From Paenibacillus pinistramenti (lineage in GTDB: Bacteria > Bacillota > Bacilli > Paenibacillales > Paenibacillaceae): a stretch of 64,000 bases of DNA. The stretch is taken from NCBI RefSeq assembly GCF_005869875.1, contig NZ_VAWG01000001.1, forward strand, positions 310,001 through 374,000, read 5' to 3'. Positions 23,102 through 31,379 of the stretch are shown in pieces. The notes under the pieces are model-generated. The model ran no database searches and had not been told where the DNA came from. It saw nothing but the letters and a program-made list of their open reading frames with translations. The translations under genes were made by a program, and so were the position numbers. The stretch's first letter is position 1, and each line of letters starts with the position of its first letter.

Positions 23102-24908
23102 GGCTGTCTTCCTCCCTTGTATTCATTGTCTCCGGATATAACGGGATAGAGAAAGAAACAGTGGTCCCTTCGGCAACGGAGCTGCGGATCTGCAGGCCTT
23201 CATACGTATGATCGTTTGAGCTGTAATACAGCTTCAGCCGGCGCTGCACATTGACCAGCCCTACCCCTGTGCTGTTGTTGGACACGGACACCCTTGAAGT
23301 CCCTGCCTGAATCTCCTCCTGCAGGGCGGATAAATCCTGGACATTCATCCCGCGCCCGTCATCGGCTACTTCAATCCGCACCTTCCCGTCCTCCAGCGAG
23401 GCCAGCACTTCGATTCTTCCCTTGCCGATTTTGCTCTCTACGCCGTACTTTACCGCATTCTCCACAATGGGCTGCACCAGCAGCTTGGGAATGGGAACAC
23501 GCGCCGTGTCCGGCTCCAGGCGGACGCTCCATTCAAGCCTGTCGCCGAGCCGCATGGACATAATTTTGAGGTAACGCTCCACCTGATCGAATTCATCGGC
23601 GACGGTCACCCACTCATCTTTGTCCGGGTTGCTGATGATATACCGGAACAGTCTCGACATGGCGACGACGAGGCCGGCGAGTTCCTCTTCCCCTTTTTCG
23701 ATCAAAGACCAATTAAATGCTTCCAGCGTATTGAACAGGAAATGCGGATTGATCTGCGCCTGCAGCGCTTTCAATTCCGTTCTGCTCTGCAGTGTCTCCT
23801 TCTCGTAGACGACCCGGATCAGCCTATTGATGTGATGCACCATTTCGTTATAAGAATGATTCAGCTCTTTAAGCTCCATCGTGGTCGAAGCCGGCTCGGG
23901 GTTGGGCATCAGCACGCTTCCGAGACGGGATTTCCGCATGGCGCGGATCAGGTGAATGATCGGACGGGTCAGCATGGTGGACAGGAAGAAGGACAGCACG
24001 AGGAAGCCGAGCGCACCCAGTCCTCCGGCCGCAAACAGCGCGGTCCGCAGTACCGAAATCCCCTTCGTCACATATTGGACGGGAGTAAGGATCAGCAGCG
24101 TCCAGTTGGCGGCTTCCGAATACTGTTTGACGAGAACATAATCTTCTCCCTGATAGGACACGGTCTGGCTCCGGCTGTTCAGCAGGGGCGTCAGGTCAGT
24201 GCCCGAAGCCGCATCGCCAATGCCCAGCAGCTCTCCGCGGTCATTGGCCAGCAGGATGGATTCACCGCTGTCATCCTCCGCCGTTTGTTCATTTAATTGA
24301 AAATAGCCCCGCTGAATTCTCGCAATCAAATAGCCGCCCGGCGAGAACCAGCGGTCAAACAGATTGACCCGCCGGATTGCCAGCACGGAGTTATGGTTGG
24401 CCGGATCAATGCCGACCCAAACCAGCCGTCCCTTCTGATTGTCGGCTTCCTCGATGTACCTGCCCTCCACCCGGAGGTCCAGCTGGCCTTCACGGATCGG
24501 AAACAGCAGCTTGCCGCTGCCGCTGTACAGCTCGAGCGACTCGACGCCCGGCGTATAAGCCTGATAGCTGCCGGCGATCTGCAGCAGCGCCTGCCGTTCA
24601 TTAAAGGTCGCCTTCTGTCCGTCAGACTCCTCCGTCAGAAGCTGCTGGACGTAAGAGCTGCCGGCGACCTGTGCGGTCAAGCTGTCGATTTGGGTCATCA
24701 GGGCATCCAGCCTGCCGCTGGCCTGTACAGCGGTCTGCTTGATGTGTTTCTCTGCGTTATTCTTCAGCAGGGTAGAAACCTTGCCGTAAATAAAGCTCCC
24801 CGCAATGCCCAGAATGATCAGCATCGCCAGGAAAAAAGCTACAAAAATCTGGTTACGGAGCGTATTGACAGGCTCCAGTCTCCGCATGATCCGCTTGGTC
24901 TTCTCCAT
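23076..24908 (-). CDS. YesM-like sensor histidine kinase
   Basis: About 610 residues from ATG 24908, which lies 8 bases after AAAGGGG. The open frame continues upstream into the AraC gene but without a site. Two membrane helices (IFVAFFLAMLIILGIAGSF near residue 20 and ALFAAGGLGALGFLVLSFFL near 300) flank a dCache-like sensor of about 260 residues. A HAMP-like segment, then the His-kinase motif LQAQINPHFLFNTLEAFNW with the phosphoacceptor His, and an ATPase domain (VQPIVENAVKYG, VADDGRGM, GVGLVNVQRRLKLYY) follow. This is the LytS/YesM group that senses extracellular sugars in Paenibacillus and Bacillus polysaccharide loci. Confidence 0.92.
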   Translation of the reverse strand: MEKTKRIMRRLEPVNTLRNQIFVAFFLAMLIILGIAGSFIYGKVSTLLKNNAEKHIKQTAVQASGRLDALMTQIDSLTAQVAGSSYVQQLLTEESDGQKATFNERQALLQIAGSYQAYTPGVESLELYSGSGKLLFPIREGQLDLRVEGRYIEEADNQKGRLVWVGIDPANHNSVLAIRRVNLFDRWFSPGGYLIARIQRGYFQLNEQTAEDDSGESILLANDRGELLGIGDAASGTDLTPLLNSRSQTVSYQGEDYVLVKQYSEAANWTLLILTPVQYVTKGISVLRTALFAAGGLGALGFLVLSFFLSTMLTRPIIHLIRAMRKSRLGSVLMPNPEPASTTMELKELNHSYNEMVHHINRLIRVVYEKETLQSRTELKALQAQINPHFLFNTLEAFNWSLIEKGEEELAGLVVAMSRLFRYIISNPDKDEWVTVADEFDQVERYLKIMSMRLGDRLEWSVRLEPDTARVPIPKLLVQPIVENAVKYGVESKIGKGRIEVLASLEDGKVRIEVADDGRGMNVQDLSALQEEIQAGTSRVSVSNNSTGVGLVNVQRRLKLYYSSNDHTYEGLQIRSSVAEGTTVSFSIPLYPETMNTREEDSHASHDSNR

Positions 24909-24921
24909 CTGTCCAGCCCCT

Positions 24922-25842
24922 TTAAATATGAACCCTTGCTCTGAACCTTCCCGGCGATTCCCCTGTCCACCGCTTGAATTGACGGCTGAAATGAGCAATA
25001 TCCGCATAACCCAGCTTCGAGGAGATCTGTTCAATCGACAGCTCCGGCTGCATGAGCAGCAGCTTGGCCTTCTTCAGCTTCAGCCTGGACAAATAGCGGC
25101 GCGGCGAAAGCCCGTAGACCTCCTGGAACATCCGCGTGCAGGCCGAAGGGCTGTAGCCGAGCCCGGACATGGCCGAAGCGACCGTTTCCTTGAGCGCGCC
25201 TTCCTCAAACAGGGCATCGGCCTGTTCCAGCGCCGTCTGCTCGACGGCCCTTTCCAGGAAAGCGGCTATTTCCTCCGCCACCCGGCTGGAGCGAAGATCG
25301 GCGGACCTTGCCGCTTCGGGATGCGTCAATCCCTCGGTCAAAGCCGCGAACAAGCCGAATACAGCGGAAAGCGTATTCATCTTGGCGTGCAGCTTTAGGG
25401 GGCCGCCGCCGGTCTCCGCCTCGTTCTCGGCCGCCAGCTCCATCAGCCGGTTCAGGCTGGGCCGCACCGTGCCGGTGAGCAGGCTGTCTGCGGGAAAGAG
25501 ACGCCGGCTGCCTCTGCACAGCAGCTCCCGGAGTTCTCTTTCGTCAGAATCAAAATGAATGCAGTAATAGGTCATATCGCCTGTACCGCTGTTAAGACTT
25601 TCATGAAGATCACCGGGCCGCAGGATAACAAGATCCCCGGGCTGCTGCGTATGCTCCTGGCCATTGACCTTGATGCACTGCCTGCCGTCCAGCAGCAGGT
25701 TGATTTCAAACAGCGGATGGCTGTGCAGCGGGTACGTCCAGGCTGCTTCCACCGTGCGCAGATGCGCTGCAAACACCCGGAAGGTGGATTCCACATCCGG
25801 CATCATCACTTCCCTGATTCCCATGGTTTGAGCTGCAGACAT
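24922..25842 (-). CDS. AraC-family regulator with cupin sensor domain
   Basis: A 306-residue protein with AAAGGAGG 7 bases ahead of the ATG. The N-terminal cupin half shows YPLHSHPLFEINLLLDGRQC, QPGDLVILRPGDLHES and TYYCIHFDSDE, a sugar-sensing arm. The C-terminal AraC domain contains SAMSGLGYSPSACTRMFQEV, YGLSPRRYLSRLKLKKAKLL and SSKLGYADIAHFSRQFKRWT. It is first in a minus-strand series of regulator, kinase, response regulator and sugar-binding protein, 13 bases ahead of the kinase. The spacer to the divergent GH52 gene is 135 bases, so it is well placed to control the xylosidase in response to its sugar. Confidence 0.92.
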   Translation of the reverse strand: MSAAQTMGIREVMMPDVESTFRVFAAHLRTVEAAWTYPLHSHPLFEINLLLDGRQCIKVNGQEHTQQPGDLVILRPGDLHESLNSGTGDMTYYCIHFDSDERELRELLCRGSRRLFPADSLLTGTVRPSLNRLMELAAENEAETGGGPLKLHAKMNTLSAVFGLFAALTEGLTHPEAARSADLRSSRVAEEIAAFLERAVEQTALEQADALFEEGALKETVASAMSGLGYSPSACTRMFQEVYGLSPRRYLSRLKLKKAKLLLMQPELSIEQISSKLGYADIAHFSRQFKRWTGESPGRFRARVHI

Positions 25843-25905
25843 CCGCCAGCCTCCTTTAGCTACAAAGTTGTCAAATTTGGATAAAAGCCAACCTGATCTG
25901 GATAT

Positions 25906-25919
25906 GGAAAGCGCTTAAA
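25906..25919 (+). promoter_or_regulatory. cre-like catabolite repression site ahead of the GH52 gene
   Basis: GGAAAGCGCTTAAA matches 11 of 14 positions of the cre type TGAAAGCGCTTTCA, with a perfect GAAAGCGCTT core. Located 59 bases before the xylosidase start and in the shared divergent spacer, it suggests CcpA control by preferred sugars. Confidence 0.6.
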
Positions 25920-25977
25920 TTCCTTGTTACTATCAAACATACCATAGATTTGCTCATTTCGAACAGGAGGTATTTTT

Positions 25978-28155
25978 TTGGATAAGAAACTTCTATTTAA
26001 CGCCCACCATTCCCCCATGGGGGCTTTTGCCAGCTTTACGTTAGGCTTTCCCGGCCGCAGCGGCGGCTTTGATCTGGAATACGGCCGTCCTCCGGAGCAG
26101 AATATTTACATTGGGATTCAGGATGAGGATGCCGGTCATGGCGCGGAACAGGACAGCCCTCGCAAGGGCGGCTACCACGCATTGCCGTTCTATGATGCGG
26201 CGGCTGACGAGTCCACCCGTTATACCGGAGGCGGCAGCGAAGCCGGGGATGCCGAGGAAGCTCAAACGGCTGCAGCTCCGCTTGTCCGCCAATTCCCGGC
26301 CGAGGCAGTCAGCCGTACCTTTACTCCGGCCATCGACAGCTGGCAGGCAGGCGGCTTGACCTTTACGCTGTATTCGCCATTCGCTTCCGTACCCGATCCG
26401 GAGACAGCGGACGAGGATGCCTTGCAGTTCGCGCTGATGCCTGCGGTCCTGGCTGAGATCACGGTAGACAATAGTAAAGGAACCGGGAACCGGCGCGCCT
26501 TCTTCGGCTTCCAGGGGACCGATCCCTACACCGCAATCCGGCGGCTGGAGGACACGACGAACGGGGAAATCTGCGGCGTCGGCCAAGGCCGGCATCTGGC
26601 GATTGCCGCAGCGCGTGATCCGAGGATCCGGAGCGCGGGCCATTTTACAATTGAAAATATTCTGCAGCCCCTCTCAGAGGACAATCTAAACTTCGGACTG
26701 GGTCCGGTCGGAGCGCTCCTTATGGACACGCCGCCGGGCGAAGTAGCCACTTACCGCTTTGCTCTCTGCTTCTACCGCAGCGGCTATGTGACCACGGGCA
26801 TCGACGCTTCTTATCTGTACAACCGTTATTTTGCGAACATTGAGGAAGTGGCCGGGTATGCCCTGGAGCATTTTGAACGGAAGCTTGCGCTCTGCCAGGA
26901 CAATAACCGCCTGATCAGCGAAACCGCCCTCTCCGATGATCAGCAATTTATGCTGGCCCATGCCATCCGCAGCTATTACGGAAGCACCGAGCTGCTGGAG
27001 CATGAAGGGAAGCCGCTGTGGATTGTGAATGAAGGGGAATACCGGATGATCAACACGTTTGATCTGACGGTAGACCAGCTGTTCTTCGAAATGAAAATGA
27101 ATCCGTGGACCGTCCGGAACGAGCTCGACTGGTTCGCCGGCCGTTATCAATACGAGGATACCGTCTGCTTCCCGGGTGACCCGGAGTCCTATCCGGGAGG
27201 AGTCAGCTTTACACATGATATGGGGGTTGCCAACGCCTTCTCCCGTCCGGGTTATTCCGCTTATGAGCAGCATGCGATAACCGACTGCTTCTCCCATATG
27301 ACGCAGGAGCAGCTCGTTAACTGGGTGCTGACAGCGGCGGTTTATTACCGCCAGTCCCGCGATGAAGAGTGGCTGCAGGGCAAGCTGGAACTGCTGGAGC
27401 AGTGCCTCAACAGTATGGTTAACCGCGATCATCCCGAGGATGACAAGCGTACCGGCCTCATGGGGCTTGACAGCTCCCGTACCCAGGGCGGCGCGGAGAT
27501 TACTACCTATGACAGCCTGGATGTCTCGCTCGGCCAGGCGCGCAACAATATTTATTTAGGCGGAAAAAGCTGGGCCGCATACGTTGCTCTGGAATCCCTC
27601 TTTGAACAATCGGGACGCGTGGACGCTGCCCGCCTCGCCGGCATTCAGGCAGAGCGCTGCGCCTCCACCATCGCTGCCCATCTGACTCCTGACGGTTACA
27701 TCCCTGCCGTCATTCAGGAAGGCAACGACTCGCGGATTATTCCGGCAATTGAGGGCCTTGTGTTCCCGCTCTACACCGGGGATACGGAGGCTTTGAACCC
27801 GGAGGGCCGGTTCGCCTCTTATCTCGGGGCTTTGAAGCAGCATTTCTATACGGTGCTTCAGCCGGACATCTGCCTGTTCCCGGACGGCGGCTGGAAGCTG
27901 TCCTCTACCAGCGACAACTCCTGGCTCAGCAAAATCTACCTCTCGCAGTTCATCGCCCGCCAGGTGTTCGGTCTGCGGCAGGATGAAGCGCTGGACCGGG
28001 CGGATGCCGCCCATGCCGCCTGGCTGGCCGCCCCTGTCAATGCGATCTGGAGCTGGAGCGACCAGATGGTTGCCGGGGTTGTGCAGGGCAGCCGGTATTA
28101 CCCGCGCGGCGTAACCGCTATTTTGTGGCTGGATGAGAAGTTCGGGCAAGCATAA
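25978..28155 (+). CDS. GH52 beta-xylosidase
   Basis: A 725-residue cytoplasmic enzyme starting at TTG with AGGAGG 8 bases upstream. The start KLLFNAHHSPMGAFASFTLG and FPGRSGGFDLEYGRPP match glycoside hydrolase family 52, known almost only as beta-xylosidases of Geobacillus, Bacillus and relatives. The nucleophile lies in VNEGEYRMINTFDL (Glu around residue 352-354) and the acid/base Asp in ITTYDSLDVSLG near residue 515, the two catalytic blocks of the family. The length matches known members (about 700), with an extra acidic, Ala-rich stretch at residues 75-100. There is no signal peptide, so it acts on imported xylo-oligosaccharides. The divergent AraC/YesMN genes and the cre-like site fit induction by xylan and repression by better sugars. 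Confidence 0.95.
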   Translation: MDKKLLFNAHHSPMGAFASFTLGFPGRSGGFDLEYGRPPEQNIYIGIQDEDAGHGAEQDSPRKGGYHALPFYDAAADESTRYTGGGSEAGDAEEAQTAAAPLVRQFPAEAVSRTFTPAIDSWQAGGLTFTLYSPFASVPDPETADEDALQFALMPAVLAEITVDNSKGTGNRRAFFGFQGTDPYTAIRRLEDTTNGEICGVGQGRHLAIAAARDPRIRSAGHFTIENILQPLSEDNLNFGLGPVGALLMDTPPGEVATYRFALCFYRSGYVTTGIDASYLYNRYFANIEEVAGYALEHFERKLALCQDNNRLISETALSDDQQFMLAHAIRSYYGSTELLEHEGKPLWIVNEGEYRMINTFDLTVDQLFFEMKMNPWTVRNELDWFAGRYQYEDTVCFPGDPESYPGGVSFTHDMGVANAFSRPGYSAYEQHAITDCFSHMTQEQLVNWVLTAAVYYRQSRDEEWLQGKLELLEQCLNSMVNRDHPEDDKRTGLMGLDSSRTQGGAEITTYDSLDVSLGQARNNIYLGGKSWAAYVALESLFEQSGRVDAARLAGIQAERCASTIAAHLTPDGYIPAVIQEGNDSRIIPAIEGLVFPLYTGDTEALNPEGRFASYLGALKQHFYTVLQPDICLFPDGGWKLSSTSDNSWLSKIYLSQFIARQVFGLRQDEALDRADAAHAAWLAAPVNAIWSWSDQMVAGVVQGSRYYPRGVTAILWLDEKFGQA

Positions 28156-28187
28156 GAATCGGAACCATCATAAGAATCCGAACAAGC

Positions 28188-28224
28188 AAGAAAGCCGGGC
28201 TCCGCGCCCGGCTCTTTCTTTTTT
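28188..28224 (+). terminator. intrinsic terminator after the GH52 gene
   Basis: AAGAAAGCCGGGC pairs with GCCCGGCT-CTTTCTT across a TCCGC loop, followed by T's. Confidence 0.9.
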
Positions 28225-28301
28225 ACAAGTTAGTTTCCTTATCAATTCATCCGAATGAATTAATTCTGATCAATTACTTCTAATCAATTAATCCTGGTTC
28301 A

Positions 28302-28700
28302 TTATCCCTGCTTCGGAAGGTTCAGCTCCCAGGTCAGGCCGCTGCGGTCCTTGACGATCCCGTATTTGGCGCCCCAGAACGTGTTCTCAAGAGGCATCTG
28401 GACCTCCCCGCCGTCAGCAAGAGCATTAAAAATCCGGTTCAATTCTTCATCATTCTCCGCTTCGATCGAAAGCCAGATGCTGGTTCCCTGTACAACCGGG
28501 CGGAATACGTCAGCAAAATAAAGCACGCAGCTGTCATTCATATGAAGCTCGGCATGAATATATTTGCCTTCCTGTCCCTCAAAGCCTTGAATCCCGTCCG
28601 ACAGCTGCGCATTGCGGATTTCACCGCCGAAGATCTGCTGATATCGTTCAACAGCCTCCCGGCAGTTCTCGATGTAGATGTGTGGCAACAGTTTTTTCAT
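28302..28700 (-). CDS. VOC-family protein (PhnB-like)
   Basis: A 132-residue protein with GAGAG ahead of the ATG. Two repeated beta-alpha-beta units of the vicinal oxygen chelate fold are visible: LLPHIYIENCREAVERYQQI with FGGEI, and ENTFWGAKYGIVKDRSGLTW ending WELNLPKQG. The signature pieces YFADVF and GGEVQMPLE match the PhnB/YjdN subgroup. Members of this subgroup bind small molecules or metals, often without a known substrate, and the metal-ligand pattern is not fully typical of glyoxalases. Monocistronic, no special context. Confidence 0.85.
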   Translation of the reverse strand: MKKLLPHIYIENCREAVERYQQIFGGEIRNAQLSDGIQGFEGQEGKYIHAELHMNDSCVLYFADVFRPVVQGTSIWLSIEAENDEELNRIFNALADGGEVQMPLENTFWGAKYGIVKDRSGLTWELNLPKQG

Positions 28701-28903
28701 AACGCTCTCCTTTACCCGGATCTGGGTTAATTTGGCACCTCACACCTACTATAGTATCTCTGGAGGATTCAGGCAAATCTATATTCATAAATTTTTGGTA
28801 TCGCCATGAAACGACAGCTTTCCGGCTTTGATTCTAGTATTTTAATAGAAACACAGTCCCGGTAAAATATTATCTATTCTGAATAAGGGGTTTGAACAAA
28901 GCA

Positions 28904-30178
28904 ATGTTGCTGGAAAAATTATTACTAAACGTTCTTATCGTCTTATCTCCGATTCTTGTCTACTTGGCAATCAGGGACCGTCTTAAACCCTATGCATCAC
29001 CTTATTTGATCGGCTTGCTGCTTGGAATCGCTTCCTCGCTCTGCCTGATCTTCTCCTTTCAAGCGATGGACTTGTTCTGGGATTTGCGCTATGTCCCGCT
29101 TATCATCTCCACTATCTACGGCGGCCCGCTCGCCGGTGCAATCAATTTTATACTGATTCTGCTTACGAGGACCTACCTTGGCGGCGATGCCCTGCTGTTT
29201 GGTTATGCCAGCATTGCACTTACCTTTGCAGGTATTTTGTTAAGTTCCCTTCTCATCAAGAAACCATGCGGGCGCGAGCGGGTGAACCACACCGTTATGA
29301 CCTCACTGGTTCCCTCAGCCATTATGCTCTTGATCCTGGTCATCTATTCTTTATCCAATGACGTCACAAAGCCTGCCGGCTTCCATCCTTTCATCGCCTC
29401 ATTATTATTTGGTTCTTTGCAAACGCTCGCTACCTGGATTCCCTCCCTGCTCCTGGAATTCAATTTCGCAGGAAGCCTGGTCAAAGAAGAGCACTTCCGG
29501 GCCGAGAAGCTCAAAACATTGGGCGAGGTAGCCGCTTCCATTGCACACGAAATCCGCAATCCGCTGACAACCGTGCAGGGGTTTCTCCAGCTTATGAGGG
29601 CAAACGGCAGCGATCATAAGAGCAGGGATTATCTGCAGATTGCACTGGACGAGCTTAACCGGGCCGAATCGGTCATTCGAGACTACTTAACCTTCTCCAA
29701 ACCGAAGCTGTCTGAACTTGAGAGCTTCTGCCTTGCCGATCTGGTTCAGCATATTACAGCCACGCTGACGCCGATTGCCAGCTATAAAGGGGTTTCATTC
29801 GACTGCCGGCTGATCAGCTCGATGTACATATACACGGACAGAGGACAGCTGCAGCAGGCGCTGGTCAATGTCGTGAAGAATGCGATTGAAGCTTCCTCCG
29901 ATAATTCCATTGTCCGCATCATGCTCTCGCTGCACAGAGGCCAGGCTGAATTAAAGATTATCGACAGCGGAAAAGGCATGACCAAAGAAGAAATTGAGCG
30001 GATCGGCACCTTATTCTATACGACTAAGGAGAACGGCACCGGGCTCGGAACCTCCGTAGCTGTCAGCATCATCCAGGCGATGAACGGCAAAATTTTGTAT
30101 GAAAGCCAAAAAGGCAGAGGAACCGTCTGCATCATCTCCCTGCCCTTGGAAGCAAAAGGCGTGACCGGCCTGAATTGA
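28904..30178 (+). CDS. KinB/LytS-like sensor histidine kinase (5TM sensor)
   Basis: About 424 residues from ATG 28904; TTG 28892 lies closer to the AAGGGG site and is an alternative. The first 200 residues hold five or six membrane helices of the LytS/KinB 5TM sensor type (LLLNVLIVLSPILVYLAI, PYLIGLLLGIASSLCLIF, VPLIISTIYGGPLAGAINF). The kinase core has LGEVAASIAHEIRNPLTTVQ with the phosphoacceptor His, ALVNVVKNAIEAS, IDSGKGM and GTGLGTSVAVSIIQAMNG. No response regulator gene is adjacent. Such orphan kinases often feed the sporulation phosphorelay, as KinB does, so entry into sporulation is a reasonable guess. Confidence 0.88.
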   Translation: MLLEKLLLNVLIVLSPILVYLAIRDRLKPYASPYLIGLLLGIASSLCLIFSFQAMDLFWDLRYVPLIISTIYGGPLAGAINFILILLTRTYLGGDALLFGYASIALTFAGILLSSLLIKKPCGRERVNHTVMTSLVPSAIMLLILVIYSLSNDVTKPAGFHPFIASLLFGSLQTLATWIPSLLLEFNFAGSLVKEEHFRAEKLKTLGEVAASIAHEIRNPLTTVQGFLQLMRANGSDHKSRDYLQIALDELNRAESVIRDYLTFSKPKLSELESFCLADLVQHITATLTPIASYKGVSFDCRLISSMYIYTDRGQLQQALVNVVKNAIEASSDNSIVRIMLSLHRGQAELKIIDSGKGMTKEEIERIGTLFYTTKENGTGLGTSVAVSIIQAMNGKILYESQKGRGTVCIISLPLEAKGVTGLN

Positions 30179-30185
30179 AAAGAAC

Positions 30186-30226
30186 ACAAAAGCTCCAAGG
30201 GCCCTTGGAGGGCCGCCTGGAGCTTC
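30186..30226 (-). terminator. intrinsic terminator between the kinase and the repeat protein
   Basis: AAGCTCCA pairs with TGGAGCTT around an inner GGCCC/GGGCC stem. A TTTTG tract on the minus strand favours the repeat-protein gene, and it lies just after the converging kinase stop. Confidence 0.8.
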
Positions 30227-30247
30227 TGATCATTTTGCTGGCTGTGT

Positions 30248-30292
30248 CTTGGTTAGAGCTGCCTTAGTTGGAACTGTCTTAGTTGGAGCTGC
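30248..30292. repeat. three 15-base repeats at the 3' end of the repeat-protein gene
   Basis: CTTAGTTGGAGCTGC and two variants stand in tandem (period 15). On the minus strand an alternative frame reads AAPTKTVPTKAALTKTQPAK before a TGA, while the annotated frame stops at 30279 inside the array. Confidence 0.8.
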
Positions 30293-31115
30293 TGTCTGCT
30301 GCAGCTGTCTGATCGGCTGGCTGGTGACGGCCGTCCGTAGGGCCGCCCTTGCCGCTGTGCGTATTATTCACGAAGTCTTCGGCTCTTGTCGCCAGATTGG
30401 CTGCCTGATCGTCATACTGCGTCTGGGTAATCTTGCCGTCTGTCAGCTGCTGCTTCAGATTGCTGGTCAGCTGGGCCTCGGTCCAATCAATTACATCCTG
30501 CTCATCTACGCCCTGTTCAGACGCGATAGCTGCCAGCGATTTGCCGTCCTGCTGGGCCGTCTTCAAATCATCTTCGCTCAATCCCAGCAGGCTCGCCAGA
30601 CCGGACTGATCCATCATAGCAAAGCCGCCATGCTGGCCTCCCATGCCTTGTCCGTCTTTGCCCGTGAAGGTGTTGTTGACGAAGTCTTCGGCTCTTGCCG
30701 CCAGATCGGCTGCCTGATCGTCATACTGTGTCTGGGTGATTTTGCCGTCTGTCAGCTGCTGCTTCAGATTGCTGGTCAGCTGGGCTTCTACCCAATCAAT
30801 CACGTCCTGCACGTCTACATCCTGCTCAGACGCGATAGCTGCCAGCGATTTGCCGTCCTGTTGGGCCGTCTTCAGATCATCTTCGCTCAATCCCAGCAGA
30901 CTCGCCAGACCGGCCTGATCCAGCTTAAAGAACCCGCCGCGCGCTCCGTCTTTGCCTTTACCGAAATCGGAGTTATCATGGGCAGCAGTGGATGCCTGTG
31001 TTCCCGAAGTCGTGCTTGCTGCAGCGGCACCAGCTTGTCCAGTCAGGTACGCGCTCCCTCCCAAAGTGATTGTGAATGCCAGTGCGCTGATTGCGATCAA
31101 TTTTTTTCTTTTCAT
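30279..31115 (-). CDS. secreted protein with two nearly identical 80-residue repeats
   Basis: A 278-residue protein with AGGAGG ahead of the ATG. The signal peptide is MKRKKLIAISALAFTITLGG then SAYLTGQAGAAAA. Two copies of a helical module follow, starting at residues 70 and 173 (period 103): LASLLGLSEDDLKTAQQDGK, then SLAAIASEQ, DVIDW, and LKQQLTDGKITQTQYDDQA. The copies differ at only about five of 80 positions, and their DNA is also nearly identical, so the duplication is recent. Linkers are Gly/Lys-rich and may be flexible. The module recalls helical DUF2680-type repeats of Bacillota secreted proteins. Function unknown. An out-of-frame tail after the stop is described in the findings. Confidence 0.82.
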   Translation of the reverse strand: MKRKKLIAISALAFTITLGGSAYLTGQAGAAAASTTSGTQASTAAHDNSDFGKGKDGARGGFFKLDQAGLASLLGLSEDDLKTAQQDGKSLAAIASEQDVDVQDVIDWVEAQLTSNLKQQLTDGKITQTQYDDQAADLAARAEDFVNNTFTGKDGQGMGGQHGGFAMMDQSGLASLLGLSEDDLKTAQQDGKSLAAIASEQGVDEQDVIDWTEAQLTSNLKQQLTDGKITQTQYDDQAANLATRAEDFVNNTHSGKGGPTDGRHQPADQTAAADSSSN

Positions 31116-31231
31116 CGTTTATTCCTCCTGAAATTTTTTTATTTGCTCTGTTAACGTCTTTATAGGTTGCCTTGTGTGTTAGCTGTGCTGTATTTGATGT
31201 GTTCCTGCTTACAACTTTATCTTATCCCCCT

Positions 31232-31287
31232 TTCCTTAAAGGAAGATGATTCCTGACTGAAGAATTGCTGAGTGCTTCCTGAAGGAA
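31232..31287. promoter_or_regulatory. two TTCCT/AGGAA palindromes upstream of the repeat protein
   Basis: TTCCTTAAAGGAA (31232-31244) and TTCCTGAAGGAA (31276-31287) are short palindromes with the same arms, about 44 bases apart, 115-170 bases ahead of the secreted repeat protein. They could be paired operator sites. No regulator is known. Confidence 0.35.
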
Positions 31288-31341
31288 TACTAAAGATGGG
31301 GAGAGCTTTTCCGGCTGACCTAATAATACGAAACATACTAC

Positions 31342-31377
31342 AAAAAAAAGATCCCGGCGCCGCAGCCAGGATCTTTC
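31342..31377 (-). terminator. intrinsic terminator after the CDF exporter
   Basis: On the minus strand AAAGATCC pairs with GGATCTTT across a GC-rich interior and is followed by a run of eight T's directly after the stop at 31380. Confidence 0.9.
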
Positions 31378-31379
31378 CT

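Noticed and set aside
30249-31154. Long open frame opposite the secreted repeat protein
   Set aside because: It arises from the repeated, GC-biased coding DNA on the other strand. It lacks a ribosome site, and the minus-strand gene has a signal peptide and strong site.
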